Source: NZQO01 sp002693605 (lineage in GTDB: Bacteria > Bacteroidota > Bacteroidia > Flavobacteriales > Flavobacteriaceae). From it: a stretch of 25,897 bases of DNA. The notes under the pieces were generated by a model. It had not been told where the DNA came from, did no database searches, and saw only the letters and a program-made list of their open reading frames with translations. The position numbers and the translations under genes were made by a program. The DNA is taken from contig CAXAVH010000032.1 in the NCBI GenBank assembly GCA_963972105.1, positions 1-25,897 on the forward strand, read 5' to 3'. Shown piece by piece: positions 16,197-23,873 of the stretch. The first letter of the stretch is position 1. Each line of letters begins with the position of its first letter.

Positions 16197-17639
16197 TTAA
16201 AAGGAAGCATTGCCCGGCGTGCGCGGGTAGGGTATCACGTCGCGAATATTGCCCATCCCGGTTACGAACTGCACCATGCGCTCAAAGCCCAAACCAAAAC
16301 CACTGTGCACCGCGGTACCGAATTTGCGGAGCTCTAGGTACCACCATAGCTCTTCCTCAGGAATGTTCATGGCGGCCATTTTTTCCTTGAGTACCTCATA
16401 GCGTTCCTCACGCTGCGAACCGCCTACTATCTCGCCAATTCCCGGGAACAGTACATCCATAGCCCGTACGGTCTTGCCATCGTCGTTCAGGCGCATGTAA
16501 AAGGCTTTGATCTTGGCTGGGTAATCGAAAAGGATAACAGGGCATTCAAAGTGCTTTTCCACGAGATACCGTTCGTGCTCGCTTTGCAAATCGGCGCCCC
16601 ATTCCTCAATGGGGTACTTAAATTTTTTCTTCTTGTTGGGCTTCGAGTTTCTTAGGATATCGATCGCCTCGGTATAGGTAACCCGCTTGAAATTATTTTC
16701 CACCACGAACTTCAGCTTATCGCGAAGCGGCATCGGGCTGCGTTCGGCCTCGGGTTTGGATTTTTCCTCTTGTAGCAGGCGCTCCTCGAGAAAAGCAATA
16801 TCATCTGCACAGTTTTCAAGGGCATAGGTAATTATATACTTTATGAAATCTTCGGCTAGGTCCATATTGCCGGCCAGATCGTTAAAGGCTACCTCGGGTT
16901 CAATCATCCAGAATTCGGCCAAGTGTCGCGAGGTATTGCTGTTCTCGGCCCGAAAGGTGGGGCCAAACGTGTACACCTTGCCAAGGCCCATGGCGTAAGT
17001 TTCGGCTTCCAATTGCCCGCTAACGGTTAGGTTGGTCTCCTTTCCGAAGAAATCTTCCTTGTGGTTTACCGTACCGTCTTCGTTTAGCGGTGGATTCTTC
17101 TGGTCTAGCGACGACACGCGGAACATCTCGCCAGCCCCCTCGGCATCACTGCCGGTGATGATAGGGGAGTTCATATAGTAAAATCCATTTTTCTGGAAAT
17201 ACTCGTGAATGGCGAACGCCAATTTGGATCGAGTGCGCATAACGGCGCCAAAGGTGTTGGTGCGAACGCGCAGGTGGGCCTGCTCGCGCAATTTTTCCAG
17301 ACTGTGCCGCTTGGGCGAGAGGATGGTGCGCTTTACATCTTCCGGATCTGCCTCGCCCAGGATCGTCACCTTTGCTACTTGTACCTCGACGGCCTGTCCC
17401 TGTCCTTGGCTGGCCACCAAATGACCGCTCACTTCAATTGCCGCTCCTACGGTAATTTTACGGAGCACAGCTTCCTCGAAATGCTCAAAATCCACCACGC
17501 ATTGAAGGTTGTGGATGGTGGAACCGTCGTTCAGGGCGATAAAGCGGTTGCTTCTAAAGGAGCGAACCCACCCCTTTACGGTAATTTCGTGCAGGGAAGG
17601 TTCCTGCTGGAGTAATTCGGCAATAGGTATATGTTGCAT
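16197..17639 (-). CDS. asnS: Asparaginyl-tRNA synthetase
   Basis: Charges tRNA-Asn with asparagine. Class IIb synthetase, 480 aa. It has an N-terminal OB-fold anticodon-binding domain (about 15-105, beginning TVKGWVRSFRSNRF) and a catalytic domain. Motif 2 starts at F229 (FRAENSNTSRHLAEFWMIEPE region) and motif 3 at 447-455 (GFGLGFERM, with the ATP-binding R454). The NTSRHLAEFWMIEPE segment is typical of AsnRS rather than AspRS. A strong promoter lies upstream and a terminator downstream, so it is a single-gene transcript. Confidence 0.97.
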   Translation of the reverse strand: MQHIPIAELLQQEPSLHEITVKGWVRSFRSNRFIALNDGSTIHNLQCVVDFEHFEEAVLRKITVGAAIEVSGHLVASQGQGQAVEVQVAKVTILGEADPEDVKRTILSPKRHSLEKLREQAHLRVRTNTFGAVMRTRSKLAFAIHEYFQKNGFYYMNSPIITGSDAEGAGEMFRVSSLDQKNPPLNEDGTVNHKEDFFGKETNLTVSGQLEAETYAMGLGKVYTFGPTFRAENSNTSRHLAEFWMIEPEVAFNDLAGNMDLAEDFIKYIITYALENCADDIAFLEERLLQEEKSKPEAERSPMPLRDKLKFVVENNFKRVTYTEAIDILRNSKPNKKKKFKYPIEEWGADLQSEHERYLVEKHFECPVILFDYPAKIKAFYMRLNDDGKTVRAMDVLFPGIGEIVGGSQREERYEVLKEKMAAMNIPEEELWWYLELRKFGTAVHSGFGLGFERMVQFVTGMGNIRDVIPYPRTPGNASF

Positions 17640-17661
17640 AATTCTGTTTTGTTTGAAAGCG

Positions 17662-17691
17662 TAAAGATACTTTTTTGACCGTTTTCTGCAA
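17662..17691 (-). promoter_or_regulatory. Predicted promoter of asnS
   Basis: On the minus strand: TTG (17691-17689), a 19-base spacer, then TATCTTTA (17669-17662), 7 of 8 to TAnnTTTG at optimal spacing. The predicted leader is about 18 bases. The promoter lies immediately after the stop of the RND gene. Confidence 0.68.
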
Positions 17692-17701
17692 TACGGAAGT
17701 G

Positions 17702-20095
17702 CTAACGCTCTTCGTCTAGTTCGTCTTCGGGAATAATCTTCAATGCCGGTTTCTTAAATGTCTTCTTGTTGGCAATTTCCTTCTCGAGGGTAAGTAACAG
17801 GGCCGGCAACAACAATAGGTTGGCGAGCATTGCAAATAGTAAGGTCGCCGACACCAATGCCCCGAGGGCCACCGTTCCGCCGAAACTGGAAATGGTGAAA
17901 ACCGAAAACCCGAAGAACAATACGATGGAGGTATAGAACATACTCACCCCGGTTTCGCGCAGTGCGGCGTAAACCGATTTTTTAATCTTCCAATTGTTGG
18001 CAATAAGTTCCTGGCGGTACTTGGCCAAGAAATGAATGGTGTCATCTACCGAAATACCAAAGGCGATGCTGAACACCAAAATGGTGGAGGGTTTAATGGG
18101 AACGCCCAAAAAACCCATAAGCCCGGCCGTGATGATAAGGGGCAGAAGGTTGGGAATAAGCGACACCAATATCATCTTGAAACTACGGAACATCCAGGCC
18201 ATAAAGAGGGCAATGAGCAGGATGGCCAGGGAGAGTGAAATAACAAGGTTATTTACCAAGTACTTGGTTCCTTTCTGGAATACGAGCGCCTTGCCCGTAA
18301 TGGAAACGCTATAACGCTCCTCGGGAAAAATCTTGGATACCTTGGCGCGTAAATCTTCCTCAATCCTATCGAACCGTTCGGTTTCGGTATCGGCCATGAA
18401 GGTGGTGATGCGCGCATATTGCCCGGTACTGTCTACATAACTGGTTAGCAAATTGGTCTCGGAAGCACTGTTTTTCGCATACGAGAGAATAAAGGTACGC
18501 TCTTGGCTGTTGGGCAGTTGGTAATAGTCGGGGTTATTATTGTAATAGGCCTGCTTGCTGTACTTTACCAATTCGGTAACCGAAAGGGGTTTTGAAAATT
18601 CCGGAATTTCGCGAAGGTATTCCTGAAGCTCTTCAATACGTTTTAGGGTGCCCAGATTCATTACGCCTTTCTTACGTTCGGTGTCAATTACTATTTCAAT
18701 AGGCATAATACCATCGTACTCTTTCTCGAAAAAACGGATGTCCTGGAAGAAATCGGCTTTTTGGGGCATGTCTTCAATAATGCTCCCAGAAATGCGAATG
18801 TTGTACATGCCAATAATACTGGCGCACAAGAGGCATACGGCCATAATGTAAATTGCAATGCGGTGCTCACGTACCATGCGTTCCATCCAATTTACAAATC
18901 CGCCAATCCAGCGTTTGTTCAAATGTTTAAGATGCTTATATTTCGGCACAGCCATATAGCTGTATACGATGGGGATGATGAACAAGCTCAAGAGGAAAAT
19001 GGCGATGATGTTTATCGACGCCACGATACCAAACTCCGTAAGCAATTTGCTGTTGGTGAGGATAAAGGTCGCAAAGCCCGATGCCGTAGTAACATTGGTC
19101 ATGAGCGTGGCATTTCCTACCTTGGCAATAACGCGCTGCAACGATTTTGCTTGGTTGCCGTGCTGCTTAATTTCCTGTTGGTATTTGTTAATGAGGAAAA
19201 TACAATTGGGAATCCCGATTACGATTATCAAGGGCGGAATAAGCGCCGTGAGCACCGTAATCTCGTAATGCAGCAATCCTAAAATGCCAAAGGCCCACAT
19301 CACGCCTATGATGACCGTGACCATCGAGATGAACGTCGCCCTGAAGGAGCGGAAAAAGAAAAAGAAAATTAGGGAAGTCACCAATAGGGCGGCACCAATA
19401 AACCAGCCAATTTCGTCGATTATGGTCTGCGAATTCAGGGTGCGGATGTATGGCATGCCCGAGGTGTGCACCTCGATGCCGGTTTCCTCCTCGAACAATT
19501 CGATACGCGGAATCAAGTCATCGGTAATGAAGTCCTTGCGTGCAGGGGTGTTAATAATGTCCTTTTTCAAATACACTGCCGTACGCACCGAGGTCTTGTC
19601 GCTGTTATACACCAAGCCTTCATAGAAGGGCGTTTCGTTGAAGAGTTGGTCTTGGTATTCGCTAAGCTGCGCTTGGGTGGCAATGGTGTCGGATATAAAG
19701 GGAACCATCTGGAAGGCAGAGGTGTCGCTTCGCTTTTCCAGCTTCTGCAAATCGCCAACCGATAAGGTGAGCTCCACCGCCTCATAGGCGTTCAGCTCCT
19801 TTGCCAATTGGGTCCAGGCATTGAAGTTCTTTGGGGTGAACAGGGTGCTGTCGGCAACGCCCAGTACGATTAAGTTGCCTTCCTCGCCAAAATGCGAAAG
19901 GAATTCGTTGTACGCTATATTGGTGGGATGGTCGTCTGGCAGGAGGTTGGCCTCGGTATAGGTAAAGCGCATATGCTTCCACTGCAGTGCAAAGAACACG
20001 GTAATGGCGGCGATGGCAATTAAGATGAGGGTACGGTTGCGAAGGATAAACCGCGCTACGGCGCTCCAAAAACCGATACTGAAAAGCTTGTCCAA
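17702..20095 (-). CDS. RND-superfamily (MMPL/HAE3-type) transporter
   Basis: Inner-membrane protein, 797 aa, with the duplicated RND plan. One N-terminal helix (about 16-36) is followed by a large periplasmic domain and five helices (from about 230), then a second copy (helix near 415, periplasmic domain, helices from about 620). The second half keeps the Asp pair in SVDDTIHF (D684, D685). The matching first-half position reads GIPNCIFLINKY (N297, C298). Like HAE3/hopanoid-exporter and MMPL proteins, it is shorter than AcrB-type pumps and has no adaptor gene beside it. The start is TTG at 20095 with a good AGAAGG six bases ahead; an in-frame TAA lies upstream and no ATG or GTG lies between. 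The substrate is unknown, perhaps a lipid. Confidence 0.92.
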   Translation of the reverse strand: MDKLFSIGFWSAVARFILRNRTLILIAIAAITVFFALQWKHMRFTYTEANLLPDDHPTNIAYNEFLSHFGEEGNLIVLGVADSTLFTPKNFNAWTQLAKELNAYEAVELTLSVGDLQKLEKRSDTSAFQMVPFISDTIATQAQLSEYQDQLFNETPFYEGLVYNSDKTSVRTAVYLKKDIINTPARKDFITDDLIPRIELFEEETGIEVHTSGMPYIRTLNSQTIIDEIGWFIGAALLVTSLIFFFFFRSFRATFISMVTVIIGVMWAFGILGLLHYEITVLTALIPPLIIVIGIPNCIFLINKYQQEIKQHGNQAKSLQRVIAKVGNATLMTNVTTASGFATFILTNSKLLTEFGIVASINIIAIFLLSLFIIPIVYSYMAVPKYKHLKHLNKRWIGGFVNWMERMVREHRIAIYIMAVCLLCASIIGMYNIRISGSIIEDMPQKADFFQDIRFFEKEYDGIMPIEIVIDTERKKGVMNLGTLKRIEELQEYLREIPEFSKPLSVTELVKYSKQAYYNNNPDYYQLPNSQERTFILSYAKNSASETNLLTSYVDSTGQYARITTFMADTETERFDRIEEDLRAKVSKIFPEERYSVSITGKALVFQKGTKYLVNNLVISLSLAILLIALFMAWMFRSFKMILVSLIPNLLPLIITAGLMGFLGVPIKPSTILVFSIAFGISVDDTIHFLAKYRQELIANNWKIKKSVYAALRETGVSMFYTSIVLFFGFSVFTISSFGGTVALGALVSATLLFAMLANLLLLPALLLTLEKEIANKKTFKKPALKIIPEDELDEER

Positions 20096-20117
20096 AACAC
20101 CTTCTTTTTTGCTGGCG

Positions 20118-20125
20118 CAAAGGTA
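20118..20125 (-). promoter_or_regulatory. Candidate -7 promoter element of the RND gene
   Basis: Minus-strand TACCTTTG matches TAnnTTTG exactly, about 22 bases before the TTG start. It gives a leader of about 18 bases that contains the AGAAGG ribosome site. No good TTG at -33 is seen. Confidence 0.5.
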
Positions 20126-20174
20126 CGGATATCCTATTGTGCTGCCCGATTTTTAGCGAATAATTTATGTTAGC

Positions 20175-21440
20175 CTACAATTTCAGGTAAAAAGTAAACT
20201 TAAAGGAGATGTTGTCTTCAAAGTCGGGCAGGTTGTAAAATCCGTAGCGGTAGGCGAAGCTTAGCCCAAAGCCAAATAATAGCTTGTTGAGCTCCACGCC
20301 GCTTTCGTTGTATACCTCTTCAAGCGTGTTGAAGGGAATGCCCACGTGGTCCTCTATGGCGTCCATATTGCCTATGGCGTGGCGCGTTATGAGCACCAGC
20401 TCTGGCCGAAAGCGTTCTGAAATCTCGAACCTGCGCAGGCTGTGCTTTATCTGTAAGGTTGCCAATTTATCTGAAAAGAATTCGCCAAAGTACATGGTCT
20501 CAAAACTGCGCCTGCCCGCCACCGAGAAGCGTTGTAATATCTCATCTTTGGTAGGCGCGTTGGGGTAGGCGTGGTATAGATGGGTAAGCGGCACATCGCC
20601 CAAGGCGTACATCCCCTCCAATACGAAATTGGTGGAGGAGAGGTCGGTTCGCTTAATGTAATAGTCCAGTTTTAATCCAAATTTGGTATAGTTGAAATCG
20701 CTTTTGGCGATCCCTTGGATGCCTTGCGTTATCTCGGCGCTTATCTTAGGAAAACCGTCAAAATATTCTACCCTCCCATCTTTTGTGGTGAAGAAATTGG
20801 TCTTCGGACTTATTCGAACCGAGGCGGTAATTTCCGAAGTTTCATAATCTTGGTACGCCACGCCATCTAGGATATAGAAGTAATCCTCAATTTGCTCGAT
20901 GCGGCTGCGCGACAGGCGAATTTCCGAAAGGAACTTCGGTGAAAACTCGTGCTGCAAGCTGGTTTGCCACGTTCGGTGCTTGTAAAATTGGGTCACGTTT
21001 ACCAAGCGCGGTTCAAAAACGGAGTAGACCCGCGCACTGGTGAGGTACTCGAAGGTGCCTATCTCCCTAATGTCATCTACATAGTAGAGGTTAAGCCACG
21101 TCTTGGTCTCGGGGTTAAAGCGAACACTCCCGCCCAGGCTAAACTTAATGTCCCGGTCCTTGAAACCGCGGGCCACGTACCCACCCAATTTGTAGCGCTC
21201 AAAAAGGTTGTCGTTGGTTACGCCGCCCACCCCCAACCGTATGCCCTCGTAATTGTTGTACTTGATAAAATAGCGCAGGTCCACGTCGAAAAACCCCAGC
21301 GGATAGAACCCCGTGTTAAAGGGGCTTTCCTTTTTTTCGGTTCGTGTGGCGGTGGTGTCCTGCTCGGTCTGAATGGCCGGTTCCTGCGCGGTGAGAGGGT
21401 ACTGGGCCAATAGAACCAATAATAGCAGAATTTTGCGCAT
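20175..21440 (-). CDS. DUF5686-type outer-membrane beta-barrel protein, barrel portion only
   Basis: 421 aa. A signal peptide (1-18, ending LTAQ) is followed by a short Thr/Lys-rich linker and then barrel strands. NNYEGIRLGVGG, GFKDRDIKFSLGG, the FETMYFGEFFSDKLA segment and the closing ESGVELNKLLFGFGLSFAYRYG resemble the C-terminal barrel of DUF5686 proteins. Family members I know are about 800 residues, with an N-terminal carboxypeptidase-regulatory-like domain. That domain is absent here, yet the signal peptide is intact, so this is a compact form rather than a fragment. It lies downstream of frr behind its own promoter. The role is unknown; outer-membrane location is well supported. Confidence 0.83.
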   Translation of the reverse strand: MRKILLLLVLLAQYPLTAQEPAIQTEQDTTATRTEKKESPFNTGFYPLGFFDVDLRYFIKYNNYEGIRLGVGGVTNDNLFERYKLGGYVARGFKDRDIKFSLGGSVRFNPETKTWLNLYYVDDIREIGTFEYLTSARVYSVFEPRLVNVTQFYKHRTWQTSLQHEFSPKFLSEIRLSRSRIEQIEDYFYILDGVAYQDYETSEITASVRISPKTNFFTTKDGRVEYFDGFPKISAEITQGIQGIAKSDFNYTKFGLKLDYYIKRTDLSSTNFVLEGMYALGDVPLTHLYHAYPNAPTKDEILQRFSVAGRRSFETMYFGEFFSDKLATLQIKHSLRRFEISERFRPELVLITRHAIGNMDAIEDHVGIPFNTLEEVYNESGVELNKLLFGFGLSFAYRYGFYNLPDFEDNISFKFTFYLKL

Positions 21441-21461
21441 ACAGAGGGGTGCTTAGTGGGT

Positions 21462-21469
21462 CAAAAATA
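21462..21469 (-). promoter_or_regulatory. Candidate -7 promoter element of the DUF5686-like gene
   Basis: Minus-strand TATTTTTG is an exact TAnnTTTG match 21 bases before the ATG. It lies directly against the frr terminator (21475-21496), so the two genes are separate transcripts. No -33 TTG is seen. Confidence 0.5.
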
Positions 21470-21474
21470 TAAAG

Positions 21475-21496
21475 AAAGCGGCATAACTGCCGCTTT
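21475..21496 (-). terminator. Intrinsic terminator after frr
   Basis: Perfect 9-bp stem AAAGCGGCA / TGCCGCTTT with a 4-base loop. On the minus strand it is followed by the T-rich TTTCTTTAT. It ends the pyrH-frr transcript. Confidence 0.78.
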
Positions 21497-21527
21497 GTTG
21501 TAATATGTTTAACGAAACCGAGCTGGG

Positions 21528-22082
21528 CTACACCTTAAGAATCTCAGCTTCCTTTTTCTCGTACATCGCGTCAATTTTCTCAATGTGGCTATCGGTCATT
21601 GCCTGCACGTCAATCTCCAGGTTCTTTTTCATATCATCGGAAATATCCAACTTCTTGATATCATTATTGGCGTTCTTGCGGTCATTGCGCACCCCAATCT
21701 TGGCTTCCTCGGCTTCGGCCTTGGCCTGTTTTGCCAAGTCCTTGCGGCGTTCCTCGGTTAAGGGCGGCACGTTTATGATAACACTCTCGCCATTGTTCAT
21801 TGGGTTGAAGCCCAAATTAGCTATTTGAATCCCTTTCTCAATTTCGGGAATCAAAGATTTTTCCCAGGGTTGAATCGAGATGGTCATCCCGTCGGGGGTG
21901 TTCACGTTGGCCACCTGGTTCAACGGGGTAGGGGTGCCATAGTAGTTCACCTTTACGCTGTTGAGCATGGCGGGCGAGGCCTTGCCGGCGCGAATGTTGG
22001 CCAGTTGCTTGTCGAGGTGCTTTAGGGCATTGTCCATCGCCTCACGGGTACTATCCAATATAAATTTAATTTCTTCTTCCAT
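21528..22082 (-). CDS. frr: Ribosome recycling factor
   Basis: Splits post-termination ribosomes together with EF-G. 184 aa, the standard length, with family landmarks ANIRAGKASPAMLNSVKVNYYG near residues 28-50, the IQPWEKSLIPEIEKGI segment, and PPLTEERRKDLAKQAK followed by RNDRKNANNDIKKL. It lies 43 bases downstream of pyrH, a nearly universal pairing in bacteria, and shares its transcript. Confidence 0.97.
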   Translation of the reverse strand: MEEEIKFILDSTREAMDNALKHLDKQLANIRAGKASPAMLNSVKVNYYGTPTPLNQVANVNTPDGMTISIQPWEKSLIPEIEKGIQIANLGFNPMNNGESVIINVPPLTEERRKDLAKQAKAEAEEAKIGVRNDRKNANNDIKKLDISDDMKKNLEIDVQAMTDSHIEKIDAMYEKKEAEILKV

Positions 22083-22125
22083 CGTTTGCGCTTTAAAATA
22101 TATGCTAGACTTATTGGGTGCTTTG

Positions 22126-22833
22126 TTAGAGATTTACCTTGGTGCCTATCTTTTCGCCCGAGACCACCTTGAGCAAGTTGCCCTGCGTGTTCATATCGAA
22201 CACGATTATGGGGAGCTCGTTTTCCTGGCTAAGGGTGAAGGCCGTAGTGTCCATTACCTTAAGGCCACGCTTCAGCACATCTTCAAAAGTAATAAAATCG
22301 AATTTAGTGGCGGCCTTGTCCTTTTCGGGATCGCTGCTGTAGATTCCGTCTACGCGGGTTCCCTTCAAGATCACATCGGCACCAATCTCGATGGCCCGAA
22401 GTACGGCGGCACTATCTGTGGTGAAGTAGGGGTTGCCCGTTCCGCCCCCGAAAATTACCACGCGCCCTTTTTCAAGATGGCGAATGGCCTTGCGGCGTAT
22501 AAACGGCTCTGCCACTTCGTTTATTTTTACGGCGCTCTGCAAACGGGTAGGCACCTGCTCGGCCTCGAGGGCACTCTGCAACGCGAGCCCGTTTATAACC
22601 GTGGCCAGCATGCCCATATTGTCTGCCTGTACGCGGTCCATGCCGCGACTTGCACCGGCCACGCCCCTAAAGATGTTGCCGCCGCCAATTACGATGGCAA
22701 CCTCTACGCCCTTGCTGGTTATCTTCTTTATTTCCTCGGCATATTCCCGCAACCGTTCTGGGTCGATTCCGTATTGGCGTTGGCCCATGAGGGCTTCGCC
22801 AGATAATTTCAATAGAATTCGTTTATAGTGCAT
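22126..22833 (-). CDS. pyrH: UMP kinase
   Basis: Phosphorylates UMP to UDP; hexameric amino-acid-kinase-fold enzyme. 235 aa. The N-terminal KRILLKLSGEALMG nucleotide-binding strand-loop, VIGGGNIFRG (around 50-60), the GMLATVINGLALQ segment and the GTGNPYFTTDSAAVLRA block are all standard. It has its own promoter and precedes frr by 43 bases. The family is usually regulated by GTP and UTP. Confidence 0.97.
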   Translation of the reverse strand: MHYKRILLKLSGEALMGQRQYGIDPERLREYAEEIKKITSKGVEVAIVIGGGNIFRGVAGASRGMDRVQADNMGMLATVINGLALQSALEAEQVPTRLQSAVKINEVAEPFIRRKAIRHLEKGRVVIFGGGTGNPYFTTDSAAVLRAIEIGADVILKGTRVDGIYSSDPEKDKAATKFDFITFEDVLKRGLKVMDTTAFTLSQENELPIIVFDMNTQGNLLKVVSGEKIGTKVNL

Positions 22834-22851
22834 GGCGCTGTTTTACTCGCG

Positions 22852-22885
22852 CAAAAATAAAGAAAAATTAAAGACCGTGGTACAA
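22852..22885 (-). promoter_or_regulatory. Predicted promoter of pyrH-frr
   Basis: On the minus strand: TTG (22885-22883), a 23-base spacer, then TATTTTTG (22859-22852), an exact TAnnTTTG match. The predicted leader is about 13 bases. The TTG abuts the T tract of the tsf terminator. Confidence 0.62.
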
Positions 22886-22886
22886 T

Positions 22887-22922
22887 AAAAAAAATCCGTT
22901 GGTGTGGTAACCAACGGATTTT
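22887..22922 (-). terminator. Intrinsic terminator after tsf
   Basis: 13-bp perfect stem AAAATCCGTTGGT / ACCAACGGATTTT with a 6-base loop. On the minus strand it is followed by an 8-base T run. It lies just after the tsf stop. Confidence 0.92.
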
Positions 22923-22946
22923 GCAATCTTTAGTATGAATGAGCGG

Positions 22947-23771
22947 TTAGGCCAGCGCTACGCGCTTAAATCCTACTACCTCTACGTCTTTCCCTAACGT
23001 CTGTACGTACTGGGCGACGCTCTGTTTGTTGTCCTTAATGAAATCTTGGTTTACCAAGGTATTGTCCTTGAAGAAACGCTTCATCTTGCCCTTGGCGATG
23101 TTATCTAACATATCCTCTGGCTTTCCTTCCTGGCGCAGTTGGTCTTTGGCAATGTCAATTTCCGAATCGATGGTAGACTGGTCTACACCTTCTTCGTTCA
23201 AGGCAACCGGGTTCATGGCCGCGGCTTGCATCGCTACGTCCTTGGCTACCTCCTCGGCACCATCAGCATTCTTCGAAAGACCGGTTAATACAGCAATCTT
23301 GTTGCCCGCGTGGATGTAAGAACCTACGAAGGCCGCGCTAAGCGTTTCGAAAGCGCCAATTTCAATCTTCTCGCCGATAACGCCGGTTTGCTCGGTCAGT
23401 TTTTCCTGAACGCTCATCCCTTTGTAATCTGCTGCCAAAAACTCATCCTTAGAGTTAGTGTTCAAGGCCAATTCGGCAAGCTCATGCGCCAATTGCACGA
23501 AATCGTCGTTCTTGGCTACGAAGTCGGTTTCGCAGTTTAGCGAAACGATAACGCCCTTATCGGCGGCATCGTTTACCTTAGCGATAACAGCACCTTCGCT
23601 AGATTCGCGGTCTGCACGCTTTGCGGCAATTTTTTGCCCTTGCTTGCGTAGAATCTCTATGGCCTTGTCGAAATCGCCATCGGCTTCTACCAAGGCTTTC
23701 TTGCAGTCCATCATTCCGGCGCCGGTGGTTTTACGTAGTTTGTTAACTTCTGCGGCTGTTATTTTTGCCAT
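22947..23771 (-). CDS. tsf: Translation elongation factor Ts
   Basis: Guanine-nucleotide exchange factor for EF-Tu. 274 aa. The N-terminal UBA-like domain has the signature LRKTTGAGMMDCKKAL (residues 12-27). The catalytic TDFVAKN motif is at 82-88, and GSYIHAGNKIAVL lies in the core domain. It follows rpsB on the same strand, the usual arrangement, but a hairpin with a T run lies in the 102-base gap between them. No convincing promoter was found in that gap. Confidence 0.97.
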   Translation of the reverse strand: MAKITAAEVNKLRKTTGAGMMDCKKALVEADGDFDKAIEILRKQGQKIAAKRADRESSEGAVIAKVNDAADKGVIVSLNCETDFVAKNDDFVQLAHELAELALNTNSKDEFLAADYKGMSVQEKLTEQTGVIGEKIEIGAFETLSAAFVGSYIHAGNKIAVLTGLSKNADGAEEVAKDVAMQAAAMNPVALNEEGVDQSTIDSEIDIAKDQLRQEGKPEDMLDNIAKGKMKRFFKDNTLVNQDFIKDNKQSVAQYVQTLGKDVEVVGFKRVALA

Positions 23772-23803
23772 CTCTGTATAGATTTTAAAAGTTTGTATTG
23801 AGT

Positions 23804-23852
23804 AAAAAAAGTCGTTTAATTCATTTCAGAAGAAACTAACCAAACGACTTTT
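23804..23852 (-). terminator. Terminator-like hairpin between rpsB and tsf
   Basis: 11-bp perfect stem AAAAGTCGTTT (23807-23817) / AAACGACTTTT (23842-23852) with a 24-base loop. On the minus strand it is followed by a 7-base T run. It lies between the rpsB stop (23874) and the tsf start (23771), so it may lower tsf expression relative to rpsB. Confidence 0.75.
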
Positions 23853-23873
23853 GTATTTTAATAAAGGTTATTT

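Noticed and set aside
18761..19282. 173-codon plus-strand ORF opposite the RND gene
   Set aside because: Antisense shadow of a clearly recognised membrane transporter gene, with no coherent protein features.
21961..22806. 281-codon plus-strand ORF opposite pyrH
   Set aside because: It is antisense to strongly conserved pyrH and frr; the length follows from codon bias on the real strand, and the product has no plausible domain.
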